A DNA stretch of 64,000 nucleotides from an uncultured Eubacteriales bacterium (GTDB lineage Bacteria; Bacillota_A; Clostridia; Oscillospirales; Oscillospiraceae), in assembly GCA_900319835.1 (NCBI GenBank), contig ONPY01000008.1, positions 4,906-68,905 on the forward strand, read 5' to 3'. The translations under genes were made by a program, and so were the position numbers. Of the stretch, positions 34,668 through 42,750 are shown one piece after another. How positions within the stretch are numbered: position 1 is the stretch's first letter; each line of letters opens with the position of its first letter. A model generated the notes under the pieces. It was not told where the DNA came from. It searched no databases and saw only the letters and a program-made list of their open reading frames with translations.

Positions 34668-35432
34668 TTAGTTCCGGCACTGGCGGCCCGTGTTGTCGAT
34701 AAAACAGTCCCCCTGCAGCAGAATCTGTGAGATCGGGACGATGCGGTAACCGTTTGCGATCAGAGATTCCAGAATCCCAGGCAGCGCCTCAGGGGTATTC
34801 TCCGCCGCGTTGTGGAAGAGGACGATGCTGCCGGGCTGCACCCGATCCAGCACCCGGCGCTGGATCTCGTCGGCGGAGATACCCTTCCAGTCCAGGCTGT
34901 CCACATCCCACTGCACCGCCGTCATGCCTATAGAGGAGACGGCCTGGATCACATGGTCGTCATACTCCCCGTAGGGACAGCGGAACAGCGTGGGCCGCAC
35001 GCCGGTGATCTGCTCAATCTTGTCGTTGCAGAGGTTTATGTCCCGGATGATCTCATTGTGACTCAGCTTGGAAAAGTGGGCGTGGCTGGTGGAGTGGTTC
35101 ATCACCTCATTGCCGGCGTCTGCCAGGGCCCGGACAGATTCCGGGTATTTGTCCACCCAGTCGCCGACGACAAAGAAGGTCGCGTTGACGCCGTATTGAT
35201 CCAGAATATCAATGAGCATCTGGGTGTCCTCGTTGCCCCAGGCGGCGTCAAAGCTGATGGCGACGGTCTTGTCGTCCCGCTGGACACAGTAGACCGGCAG
35301 CGCGCGCTTGGAGGCCGAGACCCCAACCAGGGCCGGCGTATTCACGACCCAGAAGATGCCGATCACCGCAAAGACCAGCGCAATGGCAGACAGCGTGCTG
35401 CGGTGCCGCCGCAGAAGCTGTTTTACGTTCAT
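34668..35432 (-). CDS. PdaB-like polysaccharide deacetylase
   Basis: A 254-residue protein with an N-terminal membrane anchor (~residues 14-34) and an extracytoplasmic NodB domain: SFDAAWGNEDT (metal/catalytic Asp region), HSTSHAHFS (metal His pair), RCPYGEYDD and the C-terminal VLFHNAAENT. The SFDAAWGNE form is typical of the sporulation deacetylase PdaB rather than chitin-type enzymes, which fits a spore former; action on peptidoglycan or spore cortex is inferred. ATG 35432 has GAGGAGGG upstream. Confidence 0.85.
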   Translation of the reverse strand: MNVKQLLRRHRSTLSAIALVFAVIGIFWVVNTPALVGVSASKRALPVYCVQRDDKTVAISFDAAWGNEDTQMLIDILDQYGVNATFFVVGDWVDKYPESVRALADAGNEVMNHSTSHAHFSKLSHNEIIRDINLCNDKIEQITGVRPTLFRCPYGEYDDHVIQAVSSIGMTAVQWDVDSLDWKGISADEIQRRVLDRVQPGSIVLFHNAAENTPEALPGILESLIANGYRIVPISQILLQGDCFIDNTGRQCRN

Positions 35433-35534
35433 GGTACATCCCTCCTCTGGCACAGCTTATGCGTGCAGGGGAGGGGTTCATGCCGCAAAAATGCCGCGGT
35501 TGCTGTGTGGGCGTTCCACATCTGTGATGGGTGA

Positions 35535-35740
35535 AGCTTCTGCCATCCATCCAGCTCAAGAACTGCGCCGCGGTTGGCGGAGGTCACCATGGCGCGTTAG
35601 CGCTTGAGATTGCCGGAGACCTGCCTGGATGGCTGGGGGCACAGGCCGCTTTCCGCGCCGTGATCTCCTCCTCGCTCCCCAGAAGCTCGATCTTGTGGTT
35701 GAGGATGTCGATGGCGATCCTGTCGCCGTCGTTTATATAG
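35535..35740 (-). pseudogene. ilvD: ilvD C-terminal remnant
   Basis: Minus-strand codons give NDGDRIAIDILNHKIELL and SEEEITARKAA, then, after a frameshift, QVSGNLKR-stop and, past the stop, RAMVTSANRGAVLELDG. These are successive pieces of the end of dihydroxy-acid dehydratase (DGDxIxIDIxxxxIxLxVSDEE...RYAxxVTSANRGAVL). At least one frameshift and one nonsense codon make it non-functional, and nothing of the rest of ilvD is present. Confidence 0.75.
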
Positions 35741-35929
35741 GTCATCAGGCTGCTGGCGTTGGTGGCGAGCAAAGCCCCCGGGCTGACCATGGGGGGAGAT
35801 TTCCGCCCAGAAGGCGCGCTTGGCGTCCAGATTCTCCACGATGTTCTCCACCACCAGGGCGGCGTCGGAAAAGATCTGCTTGTCCGTGGAATCTGGATGC
35901 GCGCATACATCGCCTCGTCTGACGTTCAC
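35741..35929 (-). pseudogene. 3-hydroxybutyryl-CoA dehydrogenase (hbd) fragment
   Basis: Minus-strand frame one reads SDAALVVENIVENLDAKRAF; then a run of six C shifts the frame and the other frame continues SPGALLATNASSL. Together these match the NAD-binding domain of 3-hydroxyacyl-CoA dehydrogenases (ADLVIEAVxENxxxKxxxF...ILATNTSSL). It runs directly into the ilvD remnant, so the two fragments are fused. Confidence 0.65.
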
Positions 35930-36015
35930 ATAAACAGGTTTTATCTTCTTTCCCTGACTTTGTCACGCATCATTGACAAATCTACACGGCTTTTGGCAGG
36001 TTCTCGGACATTTGC
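35930..36015. other. No gene seen
   Basis: AT-richer intergenic DNA between the pseudogene fragments and the next promoter; nothing further recognised. Confidence 0.4.
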
Positions 36016-36044
36016 TGGACAGATGCTGTGATTCTTTGTATAAT
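36016..36044 (+). promoter_or_regulatory. Promoter of the phosphatase-to-YczE operon
   Basis: TGGACA (36016-36021) and TATAAT (36039-36044) are 17 bases apart, ~50 bases upstream of the SpoIIE-type gene. Confidence 0.7.
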
Positions 36045-36092
36045 AATCTTTGTATGTATGAAATTGCATGGGAACAGAACAGGATGTAGAGA

Positions 36093-37715
36093 ATGAGAAA
36101 GAGTATTACACGGAAAAGCATAGCCTCGATCGTGTGTCTGCTGGTTGTTTTTGCGGTCATTGTCGGCATTGCGGGCAATCGCGCCTTCAGTGAGGCGATT
36201 CGTATGCAATATGCCGAAGACGCATTTCACATTGCAAAGGCGGCTGCCGGAGAAGTGGATGCCGATTGGATGGACCGCTATTTTGAAAGCGGAGGCCAGT
36301 CTGAGGAATACCGCGCGGTCTGGGCACGGATGGACGAACTGTGCAACGCGATGGACGCCACCTTCATCTATGTGATCCGACCGGATCTGACGGACTATAA
36401 CCACATCACGTTTGTTTTCTCCACCGTCAATCATGAGAGTATCTATTCGCCCTATGAGGTCGGCTTCGTCCGGGAGACCACCAACGAAGAATACAAAAGG
36501 CTGTATCGGAACCTATATGAGGGTGTCTCCGAGGAGGAATTGGTTTTCCTCGAAAGCGGGCGCTACACCAAGGCGGAGCATCATCTGACAGCGCTGGTCG
36601 CCCTGAAAGGCTCAGACGGGAAGACAAAAGGGATTCTCTGCGTGCAGCGGCAGATGAGCGCGCTGGCAATGGTGAGGAACGTATTCAGAAACAGCGTTTT
36701 CCGTGTACTGAGCATTCTGACACTTGTGGTGGGGATCGGCCACGCGCTGTATCTCAACCGGGCGCTGATCCGCCCGGTGCGGAAAATCACCGCCGAGGCC
36801 TCGCGCTTTGCCAGTGAGAACAAGCCCGCCCGGCAAAAGCTCAAAGAGGAGATCCGCAACGAGGATGAGATCGGGGTCCTGGCGGCATCCATCGACCAGA
36901 TGGAGGAGCAGGTCGGGCAGTACATAAAAAACTTGACGACAATCACGGCGGAGCGGGAACGGATCAGAACAGAGCTGGATCTGGCCAAACGAATCCAGGG
37001 GGCGATGCTCCCGCACGAGTTTCCGCCGTTTCCGGACCGCAGGGAATTTGACCTCTACGCCAGCATGACGCCGGCCAACGAGGTGGGCGGTGACTTCTAT
37101 GACTTCTTCCTGATTGACGAGGATCATCTCTGCCTGGTGATCGCGGATGTGTCCGGTAAGGGCATCCCGGGGGCGCTGTTCATGATGGCGTCCAAGATCA
37201 TTCTGCAGAGCTGCGCCATGCTGGGCCGCTCGGCGGCTGAGATTCTCAACAAGACCAATGAGGCGATCTGCTCCAACAACCAGGCGGAGATGTTCGTTAC
37301 AGCCTGGCTGGGGATTCTGGAAATCTCGACGGGCAAAATGACGGCGGTCAACGCCGGGCATGAATACCCGGTGATCAAGCGCGCGGATGGACCGTTTGAG
37401 ATCCTCAAAGACAAACACGGCCTTGTCATCGGCGGTATGGAAGGTATCCAGTACAAGGAGTACGAGCTGCAGCTGGAAAAGGACACAAAGCTCTTCCTCT
37501 ATACCGACGGCGTTCCGGAGGCGACAGATCAGGAGAACCGGATGTTCGGGTCACAGCGAATGCTGGCGGCGCTGAATGAACGAACGGACGCAGACCCGCA
37601 GGAGATCCTGGAGAACGTACACCGGGCGGTCGACGCTTTTGTGCAGGGTGCGGAACAGTTTGACGACATGACCATGCTCTGCCTGGACTATCACGGCGCG
37701 GCAGGGGAGACCTGA
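36093..37715 (+). CDS. Membrane sensor with SpoIIE-type (PP2C) serine phosphatase
   Basis: A 540-residue protein: membrane helix ~12-30, an extracytoplasmic sensor domain (~31-205, Cache-like by position), a second helix (~206-225), a HAMP region (~226-285), a coiled-coil linker (RIRTELDLAKRIQGAMLP) and a SpoIIE/RsbU phosphatase domain. The metal-binding motifs EVGGDFYDFF and DVSGKGIPG (~330-360) and FLYTDGVPEA and FDDMTMLCLDY near the end are intact. RsbU-type enzymes dephosphorylate STAS anti-anti-sigma proteins; the partner here is unknown. First gene of a seven-gene run. Confidence 0.85.
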   Translation: MRKSITRKSIASIVCLLVVFAVIVGIAGNRAFSEAIRMQYAEDAFHIAKAAAGEVDADWMDRYFESGGQSEEYRAVWARMDELCNAMDATFIYVIRPDLTDYNHITFVFSTVNHESIYSPYEVGFVRETTNEEYKRLYRNLYEGVSEEELVFLESGRYTKAEHHLTALVALKGSDGKTKGILCVQRQMSALAMVRNVFRNSVFRVLSILTLVVGIGHALYLNRALIRPVRKITAEASRFASENKPARQKLKEEIRNEDEIGVLAASIDQMEEQVGQYIKNLTTITAERERIRTELDLAKRIQGAMLPHEFPPFPDRREFDLYASMTPANEVGGDFYDFFLIDEDHLCLVIADVSGKGIPGALFMMASKIILQSCAMLGRSAAEILNKTNEAICSNNQAEMFVTAWLGILEISTGKMTAVNAGHEYPVIKRADGPFEILKDKHGLVIGGMEGIQYKEYELQLEKDTKLFLYTDGVPEATDQENRMFGSQRMLAALNERTDADPQEILENVHRAVDAFVQGAEQFDDMTMLCLDYHGAAGET

Positions 37716-37750
37716 CAGAGAAAAGAACCTGGCCTCAGAAGGAGGGACGC

Positions 37751-38413
37751 ATGATGCGGACTGAATACAAAAATGATGTGACCATGGACCCGTCGGGCTT
37801 TGTGCTCCTTGCGGACTATGTGCCCCAAATCGTGCAGGAGATCCGATATTATTCCACTTACAATTTCATCGGGGAGCGGATCGACGGCTATGAAGAACCC
37901 TGCGCGCTGCTCAGCATTGAGGCTGCGCGGGCTCTGAAAGCCGTCAGCAATGAGCTGATCGTACAGGGCTACCGCCTGAAGGTGTTTGACGCTTATCGTC
38001 CCTCCTGCGCCGTCAAGCATTTCGTCCTGTGGGGGATCGAGGATCAGGATATCCGCATGAAGCCCTATTTTTACCCGGAGCTGGAAAAACAGGAGCTGTT
38101 TGCAAAGGGCTATATCGCCAAGCAGTCCAGCCACAGCCGCGGCAGCGCCGTGGATCTGACGCTGCTGGACATGAAGACAGGAAAAGAGCTGGACATGGGC
38201 AGCCCCTTCGATCTGTTCAGCGAGCTGTCTCATCCGGGCAACAGGGACATTACCCAGGATCAGTATGAAAACCGGATGCTCCTGCGCCGCACCATGCTGC
38301 GCAACGGTTTTCAGCCCATTGACTGTGAGTGGTGGCATTTTTCGCTGAGGGAAGAACCTTATCCCGACACCTATTTTGCGTTTCCCGTATCTTCGAAATA
38401 CCTGAAACGTTAA
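37751..38413 (+). CDS. D-Ala-D-Ala dipeptidase (VanX/DdpX-like, M15D)
   Basis: A 220-residue Zn2+ peptidase. SSHSRGSAVDLTL (~residue 126) supplies His and Asp ligands, ECEWWHF-type CEWWHFSL (~194) the catalytic Glu and last His; RLKVFDAYRP (~76) is the substrate-binding Arg region. VanX enzymes destroy D-Ala-D-Ala; housekeeping relatives recycle peptidoglycan peptides. No vanH/vanA genes are near, so wall turnover or nutrient use is more likely than vancomycin resistance. GGAGGG before tandem ATGs at 37751/37754. Confidence 0.88.
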   Translation: MMRTEYKNDVTMDPSGFVLLADYVPQIVQEIRYYSTYNFIGERIDGYEEPCALLSIEAARALKAVSNELIVQGYRLKVFDAYRPSCAVKHFVLWGIEDQDIRMKPYFYPELEKQELFAKGYIAKQSSHSRGSAVDLTLLDMKTGKELDMGSPFDLFSELSHPGNRDITQDQYENRMLLRRTMLRNGFQPIDCEWWHFSLREEPYPDTYFAFPVSSKYLKR

Positions 38414-38475
38414 GAGTTTTTGAAGGAAGAGAGGCAAGAAGGAACCGGCAAGAATCTTGTGAGGAGATGACGCAC

Positions 38476-39990
38476 ATGCTGGAAAAACAAATCTTTCGCT
38501 CCGATATGATCGCCTGCGCCCTGTGCTTCGACGCGCCCTGCACGGCGGCCTGCGGAACAATCGACCCCGCGAAACTGCTGCGAAGTATCTGGTTTGACAA
38601 CGAGAAGACAGCAGCCTCCCGTTTCCCCAATACGAATCCCTGCATCGACTGCCCGGCGCCCTGTGAGACGGCCTGTGTCCGCCCGGGACAGGTGCCGATC
38701 CGGAGACTGATGACCCGGCTGCACGATGCGGTCAAGCCGGAGCTGGAGACCGGGCTGCCGGTGTCAGAGGAGCGGCTGCGGACAGAGCTCTGCGGCATCC
38801 CGCTCGAGAACCCCTTCTTTCTCTCCTCCTCCGTTGTGGCCAGCACCTACGATATGTGCGCCAGGGCTTTTGAGGCCGGCTGGGCGGGCATTTCTTTCAA
38901 GACGATCTGCTCGTTTGACATCCACGAGGCATCTCCCCGCTTTTCCGCCATCACCGGAGATAACGGCAGCATCATCGGGTTTAAGAACATCGAACAGCTC
39001 TCCGACCACAGCGTATCGGAGAACATGGAGATTTTCCGCCGATTGAAGAAGAACTATCCGACAAAGTTCATCCTGGCCTCCATCATGGGAAAAAATGACA
39101 GGGAGTGGGAGGAGCTTGCCAGAGCCTGCGAGGAAAACGGCGCTGATGCCGTTGAGCTGAACTTTTCCTGCCCCAATATGGCGGACGGAGGCCTGGGTTC
39201 GGATATTGGGCAGGTGCCCGAATTGGTTGAGCGCTTTACCGCCGCGGCGAGACGCGGCACAAAGCTCCCCATTCTCGCAAAGCTCACGCCCAATGTGGCG
39301 ACCATGAGTCCGGCTGCTGAGGCCGCAAGGCGCGGCGGCGCAGACGGGATCGCTGCGATCAACACGATCAAGAGTATTATCGGTGTCAATCCCCATACCT
39401 ATGTCTCCGCGCCGGCGGTGCACGGCAGATCCGCCGTGGGCGGCTACAGCGGAAACGCGGTCAAGCCCATCGCTTTGCGTTTTATCGCGGAGCTGGGGCA
39501 GAACCCGGCCCTGGCCGGGATGCACCTGAGCGCCATGGGAGGCGTGGAGAACTGGTCAGACGCACTGGAGTTTCTCCTTCTCGGCGCGGGCAGCATCCAG
39601 GTCACAACAGCGGTGATGCAGTATGGCTACCGCATCATTGACGATTTAAAGGCGGGATTGGATCTCTACCTGGCGGAAAAAGGGTATGAGAGCGTCAGAG
39701 AAGCGCAGGGCCTTGCACTGGATTCCATCAGCGAGACAACTGATGTGCTGGAGCGGGACACTGTGCTCTTCCCCAAGTTTTATCAGGAGAAATGCATCGG
39801 CTGCGGCAGGTGCGTCATCTCCTGCGCCGACGGCGGCCATCAGGCCATCCGCCTGAACGCGGAGCGTCGGCCGGTGTTAAACGGTGCTAAGTGTGTGGGC
39901 TGCCATTTGTGCGTCCTTGTTTGTCCGCAAAAGGCCATCGGCTCCAGCAGAAAACGTATCGCCAGACCCGCAAATCACAAAGGAGAATAA
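38476..39990 (+). CDS. preA: PreA-like dihydropyrimidine dehydrogenase with PreT-type N-terminal Fe-S module
   Basis: A 504-residue fusion. Residues ~1-90 carry cysteine pairs (CALCFDAPCTAAC, NPCIDCPAPCETAC), the N-terminal Fe-S module normally found on PreT or domain I of mammalian DPD. Residues ~95-410 are an FMN-binding TIM barrel with the catalytic-loop cysteine in VELNFSCPN. Two ferredoxin clusters end it (CIGCGRCVISC, CVGCHLCVLVCP). FAD and NAD(P)H domains are absent, so it needs an outside electron donor. Family role: reduction of uracil/thymine-type rings. ATG 38476 has GAGGAG 9 bases upstream. Confidence 0.8.
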   Translation: MLEKQIFRSDMIACALCFDAPCTAACGTIDPAKLLRSIWFDNEKTAASRFPNTNPCIDCPAPCETACVRPGQVPIRRLMTRLHDAVKPELETGLPVSEERLRTELCGIPLENPFFLSSSVVASTYDMCARAFEAGWAGISFKTICSFDIHEASPRFSAITGDNGSIIGFKNIEQLSDHSVSENMEIFRRLKKNYPTKFILASIMGKNDREWEELARACEENGADAVELNFSCPNMADGGLGSDIGQVPELVERFTAAARRGTKLPILAKLTPNVATMSPAAEAARRGGADGIAAINTIKSIIGVNPHTYVSAPAVHGRSAVGGYSGNAVKPIALRFIAELGQNPALAGMHLSAMGGVENWSDALEFLLLGAGSIQVTTAVMQYGYRIIDDLKAGLDLYLAEKGYESVREAQGLALDSISETTDVLERDTVLFPKFYQEKCIGCGRCVISCADGGHQAIRLNAERRPVLNGAKCVGCHLCVLVCPQKAIGSSRKRIARPANHKGE

Positions 39991-39992
39991 GA

Positions 39993-40487
39993 ATGGAACA
40001 GAAACGTTTTCAGAGGAATGAGATCATTTTCCGACAGGGGGAGGCGAGCCGCTGCATGTTTCAGATTGAAAGCGGCAAGGTCGGCATCTTTCTCAATTAC
40101 GGGGAAAACGATCAGAGACAGCTGACAGAGCTCAAAGCAGGCCAGTTTCTGGGCGAGATGGGCATGCTGGACGCGGAGCCGCGATCTGCAACGGCTGTTT
40201 CCCTGGACGGTGAAACCACGCTGTTTGTGATCGATGAGGAGAGCTTCAGCCAGTTTTTTGCCAAAGAGCCGGAAAAGATGCACGCTCTGCTGCAGCAGAT
40301 GAGTATGCGCCTGCGCCGCATTTCGCGCGACTGCGCAGACGCCTGCCGCACGGTCAGCGACGTGGTGGAGGCGGAGAAGGCTGGGAGAGAGAGGGATCCC
40401 GCGTTGAAAAATCGCATCGCCAAGACTCTGGCCGGGTTTGAGGCATCCCGTCTGGAGGACCAGAAAGAGGGAGGCGAGGAAGCATGA
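39993..40487 (+). CDS. Cyclic-nucleotide-binding-domain protein without DNA-binding domain
   Basis: A 164-residue protein consisting of one cNMP-binding beta-roll (FRQGEASRCMFQIESGKVGIF, then LKAGQFLGEMGMLDAEPRSATAVSL, the phosphate-binding cassette) and a C-terminal helix, but no helix-turn-helix. It may sense a nucleotide or simply act as a scaffold. It is a tandem paralogue of the N-terminal half of the next gene and overlaps it by 4 bases. Confidence 0.8.
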   Translation: MEQKRFQRNEIIFRQGEASRCMFQIESGKVGIFLNYGENDQRQLTELKAGQFLGEMGMLDAEPRSATAVSLDGETTLFVIDEESFSQFFAKEPEKMHALLQQMSMRLRRISRDCADACRTVSDVVEAEKAGRERDPALKNRIAKTLAGFEASRLEDQKEGGEEA

Positions 40488-41326
40488 GAAGCATCTGCTA
40501 TTCGTCCGGCGATGTGATCTTCCGCGAGGGGGAACTCCAGCCGACCATGTACGACATCGAAAAGGGCAGCGTCGGCGTTTATCTGGATTATGACTCCAGA
40601 CAGAAAAAACAGCTCACTGTACTCAAGGAACATCAGTTTCTCGGGGAAATGGGCCTGATTGAAGCCAGCCCGCGCTCCGCCACAGCGGTGGCGCTGGAGG
40701 ACGGGACGCGCCTGCGTGAAATCCGGGAAGAAGAGTTTTACGATTGCCTGCAGCAGGAGCCAGAGCGGCTGCTGCTGATCCTCAAACAGCTGAGCAGGCG
40801 CATCCGCGAAAACACACAGGAGTACCAGGAGGCCTGCCGCGCCCTCGCCGAGCAGCAGGAAGCAGAGCACGCCGGAAAAGAAAACAGCGCGGAACTGGAT
40901 CAGAAGCTCGAGACCATCCGGCAGAAAGCGAAAAAGAGAAACCGAGGCTACAGCGGACTGCACTCCGCGTTTTTTGAATACGTGCAGGATGACCTGGACG
41001 CGTATGAGGGAAAGCGCGAGGTCGTCCCGGTCAACCTTGTGGAGCGACTCGTTGTGCGGACGATCTCCCCGAAGGATATGCACGTCAACCCCGAGGATGA
41101 GTTTGCCGATCCTGAGATCGGGCCGAGCGATCGGATTATCAACGAGTATATGCATGAGGTCCAGCGGCTCTATGTGGAGCGGAGGAGCCTCTTCCCAAGT
41201 CCGATTGTGGTCTATAAGATGGCCAAGGGCGGCTATTTGATCCTGAACGGCCACCATCGCTGGGCAGCCGCAATCAAATGCGGGCTGAAAAAAGTGCGGG
41301 CGACCATTATGAATCCGCCGAAATAA
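40484..41326 (+). CDS. cNMP-binding domain fused to ParB-like domain
   Basis: A 280-residue protein: a cNMP-binding beta-roll (residues ~1-110; EGELQPTMYDIEKGSVGVY, HQFLGEMGLIEASPRSATAV), a long charged helix (~110-150), then a ParB/Srx-like domain (~175-280) ending ILNGHHRWAAAIKCGLKKVRA, where the GHHRxxAA motif is the nucleotide-binding signature of ParB/sulfiredoxin-fold proteins. The combination suggests a CTPase-, kinase- or nuclease-like activity gated by a cyclic nucleotide; this is inference. Confidence 0.75.
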   Translation: MRSICYSSGDVIFREGELQPTMYDIEKGSVGVYLDYDSRQKKQLTVLKEHQFLGEMGLIEASPRSATAVALEDGTRLREIREEEFYDCLQQEPERLLLILKQLSRRIRENTQEYQEACRALAEQQEAEHAGKENSAELDQKLETIRQKAKKRNRGYSGLHSAFFEYVQDDLDAYEGKREVVPVNLVERLVVRTISPKDMHVNPEDEFADPEIGPSDRIINEYMHEVQRLYVERRSLFPSPIVVYKMAKGGYLILNGHHRWAAAIKCGLKKVRATIMNPPK

Positions 41327-41352
41327 TCCAAGAGAGGAAGCAAGAGAGAGTC

Positions 41353-41835
41353 ATGCGAGTGTCCTTTGATCTGGACGATGTGCTTTTCGTAGCACCAGAG
41401 AAATATGCGACAGAACCGGCGCCGAGTTTCCCGTTCAAGCGCCTTTTCTCCGAGCGGCTGCGGAAGGGGACACCGAAGCTCATTCACGCGCTGCAGGAAC
41501 GGGGCTTTGAGGTATGGATCTATACCTCCTCCTACCGGACGCAGGCCTATCTGCGGGCCCTGTTCCGCGCCTACGGCGTGCGCTTTGACGGGATCGTCAA
41601 CGCCCAGCGCCATCTGAAGGAGGTGCAGCGCGACCGAAAGGAGTGCTTGCCACAGAAGCTGCCGAACTTCTACCGTATCTCCCTGCACATTGACGATGAG
41701 AACGTGGTGCGTGAAAACGCGGCCCGATATGGATACAGAGTTTTTCGCGTCTATGAGCCGGACGAGCATTGGGTTGAGAAAGTCCTGGACGAGGCCGAGC
41801 GCGTCAAAAAGCTGGAAGAGGCGGAACACGCGTAA
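41353..41835 (+). CDS. HAD-like hydrolase
   Basis: A 160-residue protein with the HAD motif I variant FDLDDVLF (Asp5, Asp7), motif II-like IYTSSYRT and motif IV-like HIDDENVV. It lacks a large cap domain, so a small phosphatase of the HAD superfamily acting on a bulky or protein substrate is possible. Alternative: a 5'-nucleotidase-type NIF-like protein. Preceded by GAGAGAG before the ATG at 41353, 26 bases after the ParB-like gene. Confidence 0.7.
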   Translation: MRVSFDLDDVLFVAPEKYATEPAPSFPFKRLFSERLRKGTPKLIHALQERGFEVWIYTSSYRTQAYLRALFRAYGVRFDGIVNAQRHLKEVQRDRKECLPQKLPNFYRISLHIDDENVVRENAARYGYRVFRVYEPDEHWVEKVLDEAERVKKLEEAEHA

Positions 41836-41865
41836 AGGGAAGCAGGAAAAAGAGGAAGTGAAAAC

Positions 41866-42516
41866 ATGAACAAGCTGGCTTTGTATTTCAAGAAAGTCGG
41901 GCGCAAGAGAATCCTCGCAAGCCTTTTGGGCAATATCCTCGTGGGCCTTGGAATTGCCGTTTTTAAGTTTGCCGCTCTCGGCAACGACCCCTACACGGGC
42001 ATGAATATGGCGCTTGCGGAGCTGCTTGGCATTCCGTTTCCGACGCTTCAGCTCGGGGTCAACCTGCTGTTTTTCCTGCTGCAGTTTGCGCTTGCAAGGG
42101 AATTGATCGGCTTTGGAACGCTTTTCAACGCGCTCTTCATCGGTTCGCTGGTGGATTTCTTTTACCGCTGTATGGCCGGTGTACTTGGCTACCCCGGCAC
42201 GTTCCCGGTTCAACTGCTGGTGATGCTGGTCGGCATGCTGATCTGCAGCTTTGGTCTGTCACTGTATCAATGCTCAGATCTCGGCGTATCGCCCTATGAC
42301 GCCGCCTCGCTCATTCTGGACAGAAAGCTCGCGCAAGTACCGTACTTCTGGTGCCGTATCTTTACGGACGGTGTCTGCGCGCTGATCTGCTACCTGGCCG
42401 GCGGCATCGTCGGCGTGGGTACTCTGGTTACCGCTTTCGGCTTCGGACCGTTTATCGCGGCATTTAACCGGATCGTTTCTCCCATGATCCAAAGAGAACC
42501 GGCGGAAGCATCCTGA
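41866..42516 (+). CDS. YczE/YitT-like membrane protein
   Basis: A 216-residue protein with five predicted helices and the FAALGNDPYTGMNMALAELLG and SDLGVSPYDAASLIL segments, internally repeated G-x-x-P-Y-T/D motifs seen in the YczE/YyaS/YitT group. Function unknown in the family. Last gene of the operon that begins at 36093. Confidence 0.75.
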   Translation: MNKLALYFKKVGRKRILASLLGNILVGLGIAVFKFAALGNDPYTGMNMALAELLGIPFPTLQLGVNLLFFLLQFALARELIGFGTLFNALFIGSLVDFFYRCMAGVLGYPGTFPVQLLVMLVGMLICSFGLSLYQCSDLGVSPYDAASLILDRKLAQVPYFWCRIFTDGVCALICYLAGGIVGVGTLVTAFGFGPFIAAFNRIVSPMIQREPAEAS

Positions 42517-42750
42517 TCGGGAATAAAAGAGAAGCTATGGACTGAAATATAAGTATTTCCATGACGGCCGTAAGAATTGGGCAGCGCGTTGTAAAAGCGG
42601 CGGCCTTGTTTTGATGCAAAATGCGGAAACGGAGAGGGAAACTGACAGGATCCCGTCTGTTTTTTTATAATCATCCAGATAAGTGTTCTCGGTGTGGCAA
42701 GGCATTCTGTCAAAGAATCGTACGGAATGCGGAGAAGAGGAGGAGTAAGC

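Noticed and set aside
37751..38413. Vancomycin-resistance cluster
   Set aside because: A VanX-like gene alone, without vanH/vanA/vanR/vanS; the VanZ-like gene is 15 kb away in the obg operon.
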